A DNA stretch of 64,000 bases from NCBI GenBank assembly GCA_036405135.1, contig DASWYF010000020.1:186001-250000 (forward strand). The letters are read 5' to 3'. A program made the translations under genes and the position numbers. This document shows, one piece after another, positions 45,338 to 55,500 of the stretch (positions are counted from its first letter, which is position 1; every line of letters starts with the position of its first letter). The notes below the pieces were generated by a model that was not told the origin of the DNA, did no database searches, and worked only from the letters and a program-made list of their open reading frames with translations. This stretch comes from Verrucomicrobiia bacterium. Its GTDB lineage: Bacteria; Verrucomicrobiota; Verrucomicrobiia; Limisphaerales; JAEYXS01.

Positions 45338-45491
45338 CAGTTTGGTTTAGGCCACTAATAAGCCGGTCTTGCTGGTGCGGAAGCGTCACCGATTTAGGTT
45401 GGCGGACGCGCTCCGCTGCTTTTAGATGTGCGGCTTCGGCGGTCACCCCGCCGGGCCGTATATTGGTCAACATTGGACGACGGGACAAGCT

Positions 45492-48203
45492 GTGAGCACA
45501 AAGATTTTGGAATCAGCGCCGGAAAACGGCGTAGCAGGCAAATCCGGTAACGCCGCCATCGCACAAAAATGGCTGGTGGCGCTGGAGCATTTTGTCGATG
45601 CCACCCTCGCGCAACAGAACCCTGAACAGGCCCACGCCTTTGTGGAGCGTCTGCTCGAACGTCTCGAGGAAGCGGGCGTCAAGGCCGCGCGTTCCGTCAG
45701 CACGCCTTACGTCAACAGCATCCCGGTGGAAGAGCAGCCGAAGTATCCCGGTGACTGGCAGATGGAAGTGCGTATCAAGAGCCTTCTGCGCTGGAACGCG
45801 ATGGCGATGGTGGTAAACGCGAACCGCAAGCACAACGGCCTTGGCGGTCACATCTCCACGTATGCTTCTTCGGCCACGTTGTACGAGGTCGCATACAATC
45901 ATTTCTTCCACGGCGGCGATGGCGAACGTCCCGCGGACATCATCTATTTCCAAGGTCACGCGACGCCCGGTAACTACGCGCGCGCTTTCCTGGAAGGCCG
46001 TTTGACGGAGCAGCACTTGCATAACTTCCGTCAGGAATTGGCTGAAGGCGGCGGTCTCTCCTCCTATCCGCATCCTTATTTGATGCCGGATTTCTGGCAG
46101 TTCCCGACGGTATCGATGGGTCTCGGCCCGATCATGTCCATCTATCAGGCGCGTTTTAATCGCTACCTGAAAGCACGTGGTTTCGTTAATTGGAAAACGG
46201 AGCCGAAGGTCTGGGCGTTCGTCGGTGACGGTGAATCCGATGAACCGGAAACGCTCGGTGCACTCACGCTCGCTTCGCGCGAGAACTTGGACAACCTCGT
46301 CTGGGTGGTGAACTGCAACCTCCAGCGTTTGGACGGTCCCGTTCGTGGTAACGGCAAGATCATCCAGGAACTCGAATCCGCCTTCCGCGGTGCGGGCTGG
46401 AATGTCATCAAGGTCATCTGGGGCACGGACTGGGATGAACTCCTCGCGAAGGACAGCAAGGGCATCCTCCGCAAACGCATGGAAGAAGTCGTGGACGGCG
46501 AGTATCAGAAATACGTCGTCGAACCCGGCTCCTACATCCGCAAGAATTTCTTCGGCAAAGACCCGGAACTGCTCGCGATGGTGCATCACCTCACGGACGA
46601 GCAGCTCACCAAGCTCATGCGCGGCGGTCACGATATGCGCAAGGTGTTCGCTGCCTTCAAGGCCGCCACCGAGCATAAGGGTCGCCCGACGGTCGTACTC
46701 GCGAAGACGGTCAAAGGCTACGGTCTCGGTGAAGCGGGCGAAGGCCGCAATGTTTCGCACGGTCAGAAGAAGCTGAACGAAAAAGAACTGCGCGAATTCC
46801 GCAAGCGTTTCAACATCCCGATCAGCGATGAAGAGATCGCGGAAACGCCGTTCTATAAGCCCGCGCCGGACAGCCCGGAGATCAAGTATCTCCAGAAGCG
46901 CCGCAAAGAACTCGGTGGTTACATTCCTAAGCGCACGGTCAAGGTCGCGCCCTTGAACATTCCTGACCGCGAGCATTTCAAGGACTTCTACAAGGGTTCG
47001 GCCGACAGCCAAGTCTCCACGACGATGGCGTTCGTGCGCTTGCTCACGCATCTGCTGCGTAACAAGGAGATCGGCCGCTATGTCGTTCCGATCATCCCTG
47101 ATGAAGCGCGCACGTTCGGTATGGATGCCTTGTTCCGCGAGGTCGGCATCTACTCGCCGAAGGGCCAGCTTTACGAGCCGGTGGATAGCAAGTCGCTCCT
47201 CTACTACAAGGAAGCGAAGGACGGTCAGATTCTCGAAGAGGGTATCACTGAAGCCGGTGCGATCTCGTCGTTCATCTCGGCCGGCACGGCTTACGCCACG
47301 CATGGCGTGAACACGATGCCGTTCTTCACGTATTACTCGATGTTCGGCTTCCAGCGTATCGGCGACCAGATCTGGCTCGCCGGTGACATCAAGGCGAAGG
47401 GCTTCCTGCTCGGCGCCACCGCTGGCCGCACGACATTGAACGGTGAAGGTCTGCAACACGAAGATGGTCACAGCCTCTTGCTCGCGAGCACGATCCCGAC
47501 CTTGATGACGTATGATCCGGCGTTCGCTTACGAACTCGCGATTATCGTGCAGGACGGCATGCGCCGCATGTATCAGGAAGGCGAAGAGATCTTCTACTAC
47601 CTGACGCTCTATAATGAGAACATCCCGATGCCGCCGATGCCGGAAGGTGTCGAGGAAGGCATCCTCAAGGGTCTGTATAAGTTTAACACGGGCGCGACTG
47701 GACTGAAGCACAAGGCGCAGATCCTTGGCAGCGGCACCATCATGCAGTCCGCGTTGAAAGCCCAGAAAATCCTCGCCGAGAAATACAATGTCTCGGCGGA
47801 TGTCTGGAGCGCCACGAATTACAAACTGCTGCGGAATGAAGCCCTGCGTTGCGAACGCTGGAACATGCTGCATCCCACAGAAACGGCGAAGAAGCCATGG
47901 TTCCAGGCGGATCTGGAAAAGGAAAAGGGCCCGTTCATCGCGGTGTCCGATTCCATGAAGATCGTGCCGGACCAGATCGCTCCTTGGGTGCCGGGTGGGT
48001 TGACCACCTTGGGCACGGACGGCTTCGGCCGCAGCGATACGCGTGAACGTCTGCGCCGCTTCTTCGAAGTGGATGCGGAAAGCACCGTGATCGCCACGCT
48101 GTATGCCCTGGCGAAACGTGGCGAAGTGGATCGCAAGGTAGTGGCGCAGGCCATCAAAGACATGGGCGTGGACCCGGAGAAGGTGTTCCCGTACCTGCTG
48201 TGA
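45492..48203 (+). CDS. aceE: Pyruvate dehydrogenase E1 component, homodimeric type
   Basis: The 903-residue protein matches the homodimeric AceE (about 887 residues in E. coli). It decarboxylates pyruvate with thiamine diphosphate and acetylates the E2 lipoyl group. Signatures are INSIPVEEQPKYPGDW-like near the N-terminus, GLGGHISTYASSATLYEV, SSYPHPYLMPDFWQFPTVS, VGDGESDEPETLGAL with NCNLQRLDGPVRGNGK (TPP motif), FRGAGWNVIKVIWG, and GRTTLNGEGLQHEDGHS. LGTDGFGRSDTRERLRRFFE is the C-terminal block. The GTG at 45492 is preferred, and an ATG at 45426 adds 22 Gly-rich residues. E2 and E3 follow on the same strand. Confidence 0.96.
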   Translation: MSTKILESAPENGVAGKSGNAAIAQKWLVALEHFVDATLAQQNPEQAHAFVERLLERLEEAGVKAARSVSTPYVNSIPVEEQPKYPGDWQMEVRIKSLLRWNAMAMVVNANRKHNGLGGHISTYASSATLYEVAYNHFFHGGDGERPADIIYFQGHATPGNYARAFLEGRLTEQHLHNFRQELAEGGGLSSYPHPYLMPDFWQFPTVSMGLGPIMSIYQARFNRYLKARGFVNWKTEPKVWAFVGDGESDEPETLGALTLASRENLDNLVWVVNCNLQRLDGPVRGNGKIIQELESAFRGAGWNVIKVIWGTDWDELLAKDSKGILRKRMEEVVDGEYQKYVVEPGSYIRKNFFGKDPELLAMVHHLTDEQLTKLMRGGHDMRKVFAAFKAATEHKGRPTVVLAKTVKGYGLGEAGEGRNVSHGQKKLNEKELREFRKRFNIPISDEEIAETPFYKPAPDSPEIKYLQKRRKELGGYIPKRTVKVAPLNIPDREHFKDFYKGSADSQVSTTMAFVRLLTHLLRNKEIGRYVVPIIPDEARTFGMDALFREVGIYSPKGQLYEPVDSKSLLYYKEAKDGQILEEGITEAGAISSFISAGTAYATHGVNTMPFFTYYSMFGFQRIGDQIWLAGDIKAKGFLLGATAGRTTLNGEGLQHEDGHSLLLASTIPTLMTYDPAFAYELAIIVQDGMRRMYQEGEEIFYYLTLYNENIPMPPMPEGVEEGILKGLYKFNTGATGLKHKAQILGSGTIMQSALKAQKILAEKYNVSADVWSATNYKLLRNEALRCERWNMLHPTETAKKPWFQADLEKEKGPFIAVSDSMKIVPDQIAPWVPGGLTTLGTDGFGRSDTRERLRRFFEVDAESTVIATLYALAKRGEVDRKVVAQAIKDMGVDPEKVFPYLL

Positions 48204-48221
48204 GCTGGTGAATGATTTGGT

Positions 48222-48269
48222 GCGGCATCAGCCGCGCACGATGGCAGCCGTGGGTTTTGTGACCCACGG
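48222..48269 (+). promoter_or_regulatory. Two hairpins in the aceE-aceF spacer
   Basis: GCGGC-ATCA-GCCGC (48222-48235) is followed by CCGTGGGT (48248-48255) / ACCCACGG (48262-48269) with a 6-nt loop. No long T-run follows, so they look more like mRNA-stability, processing or attenuation hairpins between E1 and E2 than a full terminator. Confidence 0.45.
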
Positions 48270-48321
48270 TTTCCGCGTTAAAAGATTTTGCGTCATTTGA
48301 GACGCGGTGACATAGAAATTT

Positions 48322-49641
48322 ATGGACGTCAAATTACCGAAACTCGGTGAAGGTGCAGATTCCGGCGTGGTGGTCGGGATTCTGGTCAAGGAAGGTGACA
48401 AAGTCACCAAGGGCCAGACCATTATTGAATTGGAAAATGAAAAGGCCGTCGCGCCCATCCCTGCTACAGCGGATGGCGTGGTGAGCAAAATCCACGTGAA
48501 GGAAGGCGCCAAGATCTCCATCGGCGCGCTGCTCATCACGTTGGATGGCGGCAGTGGCGGCGGTGCCGCTGCTCCGGCCGAAGCTCCGGCTGCGAAAGCC
48601 GCCGCGCCGAAGGCCAAGAAGAAGGCCGCCCCGGTGGTCGTCGAGGAAGAGGAAGAAGCGGATGATGATTCCGGCGACGAGGGCGAAGAAGAATCTTTCG
48701 ATGACGTGGAAGTCGCCGCGCCGCCTTCCGTGCGCAAGGTCGCCCGCGAGATCGGTCTCGACCTGCGCCGCGTGAAGGGCAGCGAAGCCGGTGGCCGTGT
48801 CGTGATGGCCGACGTCCGCGTTTACATCCAGAAGCTCATCAAGCTCGCCGCGAAGGGCAAGGCCGCTCCAGCCGCAGCTCCTGCTGCCGCTGCCGCACCT
48901 GCCAAGCCGGTGGCAGAATCCATCGACTTCTCGCAATGGGGCGACATCACCAAGAAGCCGATGACCGGCCTCCGCAAGGTCATCGCCCGCCGCATGGTGG
49001 AGAGCGTCACCACGATCCCGCAAGTCACGCAGTTCGACGATGTGGACATCACCGCGCTGAACGATCTGCGCAAGAAATTCTCCGCTGATTACGAGAAGGC
49101 CGGTGCGCGCCTCACGCTCACGCCGTTCGCCATCAAGGCGCTCGTCGCCGCGTTGAAGAAGCATCCGATCATGAACTCCAGCATGGATGAAGTGACGGAA
49201 GAGATCGTCTTCAAGAATTACTACCACATCGGCATCGCCGTGGATACGGAAGCCGGTCTGATGGTCCCCGTCATCAAGGACGCGGACAAGAAGAGCCTCC
49301 TGGAAATCTCCAAGGAACTCGAAGAGATCGCCAAGAAAGCGCGCGATCGCAAGCTCTCGCCCGATGACATGAAGGGCGGAACATTCACCATCTCGAACCA
49401 AGGCGGTATCGGTGGTGCTCATTTCACGCCGATCGTGAACAAGCCCGAAGTCGGCATCTTCGGCATGGGCCGCGGTGCGCTGAAGCCGGTGGTCGTCGGC
49501 AAGGAAGTGCAAGTGCGCTTGATGATGCCGATCGCGATCAGCTACGACCATCGATTGATCGATGGTGGTACGGCAGCACGCTTCACCGTGGATCTCATTG
49601 CGGCTTACGCGGCGATGACTGATGCGGACGTGAAACTCTAA
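48322..49641 (+). CDS. aceF: Dihydrolipoyllysine acetyltransferase (PDH E2)
   Basis: The 439-residue protein has one N-terminal lipoyl domain, with the lipoylated Lys41 in ELENEKAVAPIPA. A long Ala/Pro/Lys then acidic linker spans about 80-130. The peripheral-subunit-binding domain is at about 134-175 (PPSVRKVAREIGLDLRRVKG, GGRVVMADVRVY), and a second Ala/Pro linker follows. The acetyltransferase core (about 205-439) ends with SYDHRLIDGGTAARF: catalytic His410 and Asp414. It transfers the acetyl group to CoA. It sits between E1 and E3 on the same strand, with 118 bp from aceE. Confidence 0.96.
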   Translation: MDVKLPKLGEGADSGVVVGILVKEGDKVTKGQTIIELENEKAVAPIPATADGVVSKIHVKEGAKISIGALLITLDGGSGGGAAAPAEAPAAKAAAPKAKKKAAPVVVEEEEEADDDSGDEGEEESFDDVEVAAPPSVRKVAREIGLDLRRVKGSEAGGRVVMADVRVYIQKLIKLAAKGKAAPAAAPAAAAAPAKPVAESIDFSQWGDITKKPMTGLRKVIARRMVESVTTIPQVTQFDDVDITALNDLRKKFSADYEKAGARLTLTPFAIKALVAALKKHPIMNSSMDEVTEEIVFKNYYHIGIAVDTEAGLMVPVIKDADKKSLLEISKELEEIAKKARDRKLSPDDMKGGTFTISNQGGIGGAHFTPIVNKPEVGIFGMGRGALKPVVVGKEVQVRLMMPIAISYDHRLIDGGTAARFTVDLIAAYAAMTDADVKL

Positions 49642-49674
49642 ACAGCACCTCACAACGATTAAGAATTAAGACAT

Positions 49675-51099
49675 ATGGAAACGATTAAGACCGATATCGT
49701 AGTAGTAGGCGCTGGCCCGGGCGGATATGCCGCTGCGTTCTACGCTGCGGACCAAGGCAAGAAAGTCATCCTCATCGAGAAAGATCCCAAGCTCGGTGGC
49801 GTCTGCTTGAACCGCGGTTGCATCCCTTCCAAGGCGTTGCTCAACGCGACGAAAGCGATCAAGGAAGCCCGTGAATCCGCGCATCGCGGTATCACGTTCG
49901 CCGAACCGACCATCGACCTGAACAAGCTGCGCGAGTGGAAGAACTCCGTGATCAGCAAGCTCAGCGGCGGCGTCGCCTCTCTCGCGAAGATGCGCGGTGT
50001 GGAAGTCATCCACGCCCGTGGTTATTTCGAAGGCTCGCAATCCCTCCGCATCGAGACCGCGGAAGGCCAGAAATTCATCAGCTATGACAAGGCGATCATC
50101 GCCGTCGGTTCCAAGGCCGCACTGCCGAAGGCGTTCGACCTCGGCAACCCGCGCGTGATGACCTCCCGTGGCGCGCTGGAAGTGGAAGACATTCCGGAGA
50201 ACCTGCTCGTGGTCGGTGGCGGTTACATCGGCATGGAGCTGGGCACGGTGTATGCCGGTCTCGGCAGCAAGGTCGTCGTCATCGAAGCGATGGATTCCCT
50301 CCTCGCCGGTGCCGATGCTGACCTCGCCCGTCCGGTCGTCGCTTACGCGAAGAAGGCGTTCAAGGAAGTGCGCCTCAAGGCGAAAGTTCTGAGCATGGCC
50401 ACCGTCGGCAAGCAGATCAAAGTGGTGAGCGAAATGAACGGACAGAAGCTCGAAGAGTTGTATGACCGTGTGCTCGTCGCCGTGGGTCGCGGACCGAACT
50501 CGGAAGATCTCGGTCTGGAAAACACCAAGGTCACGCGCGATGAAAAAGGTTTCATCAAGATCAACGCGCAGCAGCAGACCGAAGACCCGAACATCTACGC
50601 CATCGGCGACGTCGCGGGCGGCATCATGCTCGCGCACAAGGCTTCGAAGGAAGCGCGCATCGCGGTGGACGTCATCACGGGCCACAACAGCGCCTTCGAG
50701 AAGATCGTCATCCCGGCCGTCGTATTCACCGATCCTGAAGTGGCTTGGGCCGGTCTGACGGAAGCGGAAGCGAAGAAACAAGGTCGCGAAGTGAAGGTCG
50801 CCAAGTTCCCTTGGGGCGCTTCCGGTCGCGCACTGAGCTTCGATCGCCCGGATGGTTTGACCAAGCTGATCATCGATCCGGAGACCGAGCGCATCCTCGG
50901 CGTGGGCATCGTGGGTCACGGCGCGGGCGAACTCATCGCCGAAGGCACGCTCGCCATCGAGATGGGTGCCACGGTGACGGACCTCGCGGAAACGGTCCAC
51001 CCGCATCCGACGCTCTCCGAGACGTTGATGGAAAGCGCCGAAGTGTTCTTCGGCCACGCCACGCACACGTTCGTGAAGAAAGCCGCTCCGACGGAGTAG
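49675..51099 (+). CDS. lpdA: Dihydrolipoyl dehydrogenase (PDH E3)
   Basis: The 474-residue flavoprotein reoxidises dihydrolipoamide. The FAD-binding VVGAGPGGYAAAF is at 10-22. The redox disulfide GGVCLNRGCIPSKALL has Cys44 and Cys49. LLVVGGGYIGMELGTVYAGL binds NAD. The C-terminal HPHPTLSETLMESA carries the catalytic pair His444 and Glu449. It follows aceF by 33 bp. Besides the pyruvate complex it may also serve the glycine cleavage or 2-oxoglutarate complexes, whose genes are not in this window. A strong hairpin follows it. Confidence 0.97.
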   Translation: METIKTDIVVVGAGPGGYAAAFYAADQGKKVILIEKDPKLGGVCLNRGCIPSKALLNATKAIKEARESAHRGITFAEPTIDLNKLREWKNSVISKLSGGVASLAKMRGVEVIHARGYFEGSQSLRIETAEGQKFISYDKAIIAVGSKAALPKAFDLGNPRVMTSRGALEVEDIPENLLVVGGGYIGMELGTVYAGLGSKVVVIEAMDSLLAGADADLARPVVAYAKKAFKEVRLKAKVLSMATVGKQIKVVSEMNGQKLEELYDRVLVAVGRGPNSEDLGLENTKVTRDEKGFIKINAQQQTEDPNIYAIGDVAGGIMLAHKASKEARIAVDVITGHNSAFEKIVIPAVVFTDPEVAWAGLTEAEAKKQGREVKVAKFPWGASGRALSFDRPDGLTKLIIDPETERILGVGIVGHGAGELIAEGTLAIEMGATVTDLAETVHPHPTLSETLMESAEVFFGHATHTFVKKAAPTE

Positions 51100-51146
51100 C
51101 CAACGTAGTCGCCGAGATAACGAGGCGGAACTAACTGATAGTTTGA

Positions 51147-51194
51147 AGCGGCTCTGGCGATGGCACTTGATGCTGTCACAGAGCCGCTCTCTTT
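51147..51194 (+). terminator. Terminator-like hairpin after lpdA
   Basis: AGCGGCTCTG (51147-51156) pairs perfectly with CAGAGCCGCT (51179-51188) across a 22-nt loop, followed by CTCTTTAT. It starts 48 bp after the lpdA stop, ahead of the ygfZ start. A fragment resembling the TAGTCGCCGA repeat (about 51105-51127) lies just upstream. Confidence 0.65.
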
Positions 51195-51207
51195 ATAGAA
51201 TCTGAAC

Positions 51208-52266
51208 ATGAGCCTGCTCCCATTACACGAGTTCCACGAGCTGCAAGACGCCCAGTTCACCGAGGTGAACGGCATCGAGTTCGTCGCGAGTTATGGCGAT
51301 GTGGCGGCAGAGTATCGCGCCTTCAAAGAAACGGCGGGATTCATTGATCTCAGTGGCCGCAGTCGCGTTTGCTTGCTCGGCGCGGACCGATTGAAATTTC
51401 TCCACGGCCAAGTCACCAATGACGTGCAGGGTTTGAAAGCCGATGGCGGTTGTTACGCGGCCCTCGTAAATGCGAAGGCGAAGATGGAGACGGATCTCTA
51501 CATCTATCGTCTCGCAGATGAGATTCTCCTCGATTTCGAACCGGCGCTTACGGAGAAAGTCACGGCGCGACTGGACAAATACATCATCGCGGATGATGTG
51601 CAGATCGTGGATGTCGCGCCGCATTATGGTCTCGTGAGTGTGCAAGGGCCGAAGTCTGCGGCAGCGATTGAAGCGCTCGGCATCGTGCCGACCTTGCCCG
51701 CGAAATCATTGCATTGGGTGAAAGATAATGTGCCGGATGTGGGCGACATCTATGTGATGAATCAGCCACGCTTTGGCACGACGGGTTACGATGTGTTCAT
51801 CCCGAGCGCAGGCTTGGGCATGATCGCGGACAAACTTCTCGCGGCAGTGAAAGCGCAGGGCGGTCGTGCGTGTGGCTGGGAGGCGTTTGAAGCGGTGCGC
51901 ATCGAGGCCGGTATCCCGCGCTTCGGAGCGGACATGGATGAAACAAATTTGCCGCCGGAAGCAGGTATCGAGCCGCGCGCGGTCAGCTACAACAAAGGCT
52001 GCTACATCGGCCAGGAAGTGATCGCGCGTATTCGCACATATGGACAAGCGGCGAAATCCTTGCGTCGTCTGGAGCTGACGGGGGTGAATGAATTGCCCGT
52101 GAAAGGCACGAAACTGCAACTCGCGGGCAAGGATGTGGGCTATATCACCTCAGCAGTGAGATTGCCGGTGAGTGGGCAAGTGTGTGCGCTGGGATATGTG
52201 CGCAAGGAGCACAAGGAAGCGGGAACGGTTTTGGATTTGCCGAGCGGGCAGACGAAGGTGATTTGA
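51208..52266 (+). CDS. ygfZ: YgfZ/IbaG-type folate-binding GcvT-like protein
   Basis: The 352-residue protein of the GcvT family carries the YgfZ signature KGCYIGQEVIARIRTYG near residue 268. Other blocks are TAGFIDLSGRSRVCLLGADR, FLHGQVTNDVQGLKADGGCY and EAVRIEAGIPRFGADMDETN. YgfZ binds tetrahydrofolate and helps Fe-S enzymes such as the radical-SAM lipoate synthase work under oxidative stress. Its place after the lipoate-dependent PDH genes fits that role, although the terminator before it suggests a separate transcript. GcvT proper would be unlikely, since no gcvH/gcvP are near. Confidence 0.88.
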   Translation: MSLLPLHEFHELQDAQFTEVNGIEFVASYGDVAAEYRAFKETAGFIDLSGRSRVCLLGADRLKFLHGQVTNDVQGLKADGGCYAALVNAKAKMETDLYIYRLADEILLDFEPALTEKVTARLDKYIIADDVQIVDVAPHYGLVSVQGPKSAAAIEALGIVPTLPAKSLHWVKDNVPDVGDIYVMNQPRFGTTGYDVFIPSAGLGMIADKLLAAVKAQGGRACGWEAFEAVRIEAGIPRFGADMDETNLPPEAGIEPRAVSYNKGCYIGQEVIARIRTYGQAAKSLRRLELTGVNELPVKGTKLQLAGKDVGYITSAVRLPVSGQVCALGYVRKEHKEAGTVLDLPSGQTKVI

Positions 52267-52282
52267 GCGAGAGCAACGGCGT

Positions 52283-52506
52283 TTGGCCCAAAGGGCCAAA
52301 AGATTCCAGCCCAGGGCATCCCAAGATGCCCTGGGAAAGAGGATAAAAAGAAGAGCGGCCTGAAAGGCCGCCAGAGCTAGAGAATTATCCGATGGTTTCT
52401 TGTGCCCATTCAGGGCACGTTTTTTTTTGATGTATTTTTCCCAGGGCAGCATTCGCTGAATGGCGAATGCTGCCCTGGGCTATGCTCTCTTGGCCCTTTG
52501 GGCCAA
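52283..52506. repeat. Nested-palindrome element with perfect 17-bp terminal inverted repeats
   Basis: The ends TTGGCCCAAAGGGCCAA (52283-52299) and TTGGCCCTTTGGGCCAA (52490-52506) are exact reverse complements of each other and are also near-palindromes. Inside are CCCAGGGCATC/GATGCCCTGGG (52310-52335), GCGGCC/GGCCGC (52355-52371), GTGCCC/GGGCAC (52402-52418) and a 17-bp perfect stem CCCAGGGCAGCATTCGC / GCGAATGCTGCCCTGGG (52440-52479). It fills the gap between ygfZ and the convergent PVC dehydrogenase 2. No coding frame is seen. It resembles a MITE or a chain of REP units. Confidence 0.75.
52402..52428 (+). terminator. Probable ygfZ terminator within the repeat element
   Basis: GTGCCC-ATTCA-GGGCAC (52402-52418) is followed by a GT and a run of nine T on the plus strand, 136 bp after ygfZ. 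It is the most terminator-like hairpin of the element that spans 52283-52506. Confidence 0.65.
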
Positions 52507-52514
52507 CAAGGATG

Positions 52515-55500
52515 CTATTTCTGATTCAGCAAGAACGCCAACAAGTCATACAATTGCTCGGGTGTCAGGGCTTCGCCGAAATTGTCCGGCATCAATGAAT
52601 TGGCGGATTCTTTGCGCTCTTTGATGTCTTTCTTCGGGATGCTCACTTCGATACCCGCTGAGTTCGCGATGACAAGCACTTCGCCTTCTTCACGACGCGG
52701 CAGGCCGGTGGTCACGTCGCCGTCCTTCAGCGTGATGGTGTGCGAGCGGAAGGCGTGATCCACGTTTCGATTCGGATCGAGGATGTCTTCGATGACACGT
52801 TCCGTGCCCCGGCTCATGATGCCGTCAAGCTGCGGACCCACCAAACCGCCTTTGCCCTTCACCTGATGGCACGCAGCGCAAACCGTGGTGAACAATTCAC
52901 CGCCTTTACGGGCATCCGTCTTGGCTCCCACGAAACCCAAGCGGCGTTCGGTGATGAGTTTATTCCGCGCCGCATCTTCAGGCGGCAGGCTTGCGGTCAA
53001 TTTGTTCAAGCGCGCTTCCCATTGCTGCGGCTTCGCGGCGCTGAGTTTTTCTTTCACGGTCGCAGCGGCAACTGTCGCGGCGGCGATCTTGTTTTCCTCG
53101 GCCAAGGACAGCACCAGCTCAGCGCCTTCTGGCGAACCAGCCAGAATCAGCACGAGCTTTTGCAGCACACGCGTGGGTGCGTGCTGCAGATTCTTCACAA
53201 TGGCTTCGCGAGCGTTTGCCTTGTCGGCGGTGAAGGCGGTCACGAGCGATTGCTTCGTCTCCTCCGGCACCGTGGCGTCGGTGAGCGCCGTAGCGAGTGA
53301 GGAAAGGAGGCTATCATTCTTCAAGTTAGCGACGGCAGAGGCGGCGGCAGCGCGGCTGCTTGAGTCAGTGCCGGATTCGCGCAGCAAGGTGGTGAGTTGT
53401 GGTTGCAGGTCGCGCAGTTCCAGGCTTTTCGCGAGTTCGGCTGCGGCCTTGTGGAAGCGGGCGGTCTGGCTGGGGTCAACCGTGGCCACTTGCGGCAAGG
53501 CCGGTTCGAAACGACCGAAGGCGAACCACGCATAAGCCGTATCCGTGTTGTCATCAATCGCTTCGATGTAACCCTTCTTGCCTTTGTGGGCGGCGAGATC
53601 CCACGTGATCAGTTGCGCTGCATCATTGCGTGGCGGCGTCACTTCAAAAAGAACCGCATCAGAACCAGCTTCGCGCAGGCGGATGAAGTTTTTTCTCAGC
53701 AACGGTTTTCCGGGAATTCCATCGTGACCGCAGAGATAGAAGCTCAGTTTCTCCGGCAGCTCGAAGGCGCTGGAGCGCAAGACGCCGGTGAGTTTTTCGC
53801 CCAAGGGAAAACTGGAGATGACTTGCGCCTTGGTGCCATCGGCCAGGCTACGCTCTTGCAACGCCCAAGGATTCTTATCCGCTTTGCCATCTAAGGGGGT
53901 ATTGCCCCAAGTGGATTTCGTGAAGAGACGCGGCGCGAGCGCCTTGCCCCAGGTTTGCAGCTTGGGTGTGAGTTTCTGTCCGCGTTGCTTGAAGCCTTGC
54001 TCAACGGTCTGAAAGAGTGAGAGCTGGAAATCGAGATCATCCGCACGCTGCTTCTGCACAGTGTCCGCCAGTTCATCGAGAGCGCTGGCCGGCGCATAGC
54101 GCGCAACGTTTTGCAGAATGCGCGTGCGCAGTTCCATGTTCTTATCGGCAACATCTTGGTTCTTCAAAAGGAACACGGCCGCAGCTTCGGATTTCAGACC
54201 GAGCGCGATATCTACCAGCGTGGTGAGTTCCTCTTTGGTGAAGGAGTTCGCTTGGGTAAGCGCCCATGCACCGGCGCCGCTCAATTGGTTGCGCAAGGCC
54301 AGTCGTGCCATGTGCTTCAGGTGCGTGTCTTCCTCAGGCACCTTCGCGATCAGTGCCAAAAGAGCCTTCACGCCATCCACTTTTGTTTGCTGAGACAACG
54401 CTTCCGCCGCCGTGCGTTGCACCAAAGGAGCAGAGTCATTTAACGCATTCACCAGCAGCTTTTGCAGGGATTGGCTCAAGGCGGGCGCACTGGGCGGGCT
54501 TTGTTGTTTGAGACCGCGATCGGCGAGGATGCGAAGAGCATGCACACGCGCGATGGCCGCCGGAGCCTTCAACGCCTGCTCCAGCTCACTGTCCTTCAGC
54601 ACGCCCAATCGCTCACGTAACCAGAGTGAATGCACGTAGCGCAGCACCTCAGGAGATTGCTCGTCAGCAGAACTCTTGGGTGTCTTGAGCGGCTGTTTCG
54701 CAAATGCCTTCCCGTGCACATCCGCGATGGTATTCATTGCGAGCATACGGCGCGTCATATTCGGAGAACCGAGTTCAGCGACCAAACCTTTCAGATCTTC
54801 CGGCAGCCTGGTGGCGGGCAAAACGGCTTTGCCATCTTCACCACGATAGACGATGCGCCAGATGCGGCCACGCTCGCGATCTCGTCCGGGATGAAGCAAG
54901 GGCACTTCGTAATGGCCGATGATGCGGTTGTAGAAATCCGCGACATAGAGCGCGCCATCCGGACCGAATTGCATATCCACGGGACGGAACCACGGATCGT
55001 CCGTACGCAGGAAGTCAGGCACTTCGTGGCCTTTGCTGGTGGAGCCGAGCCATTCTACGCGGTCTCGATTGATACGGCTGGTCATCACGTTGCCGATGAT
55101 GAGATTGCCCTGAAATTCCTTCGGCCACGATGGATCGGTGATCATCTGGATGCCGCAGATGGCCGTGCTACCGTGACTATGCTGGATGGTGAGCGGAGCG
55201 AAGCCAAGGCCGTCATGCGGCTTGCCGAAGCTGGGATAATACGCGCCGCGCAAGAGCTGGTAGATGGGCGAGCTGTGGCAATCGGCGGAATAAAGATTTC
55301 CCTGCGGATCGAAGCAGAGGCCGAAAGGGTTCACTTGGCCCCACGTATGATGCTCCATGCGCACGCCGCCGAGCTGCATGCGATAGGTGTTGCCGGAGGA
55401 CATCACCAGTTCGTTGCCATCTTTGCCAGCGACCTTCGTGTTGTTATTGAAGCCATGTGTGGCGTAGAGCCAGCCATCGAAGCCGCGACGGAAGCTGGCC

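Noticed and set aside
45513-47873. Very long open frame (786 codons) opposite aceE
   Set aside because: It is an antisense shadow of a highly conserved E1 gene with strong codon bias. It is Arg/His-rich with no recognisable domain.
49666-51066. Long open frame (466 codons) opposite lpdA
   Set aside because: It is the shadow of the E3 gene, which has all catalytic motifs on the plus strand.
52283-52506. The palindromic block considered as a CRISPR array
   Set aside because: There are no direct repeats with regular unique spacers; the structure is nested inverted repeats.
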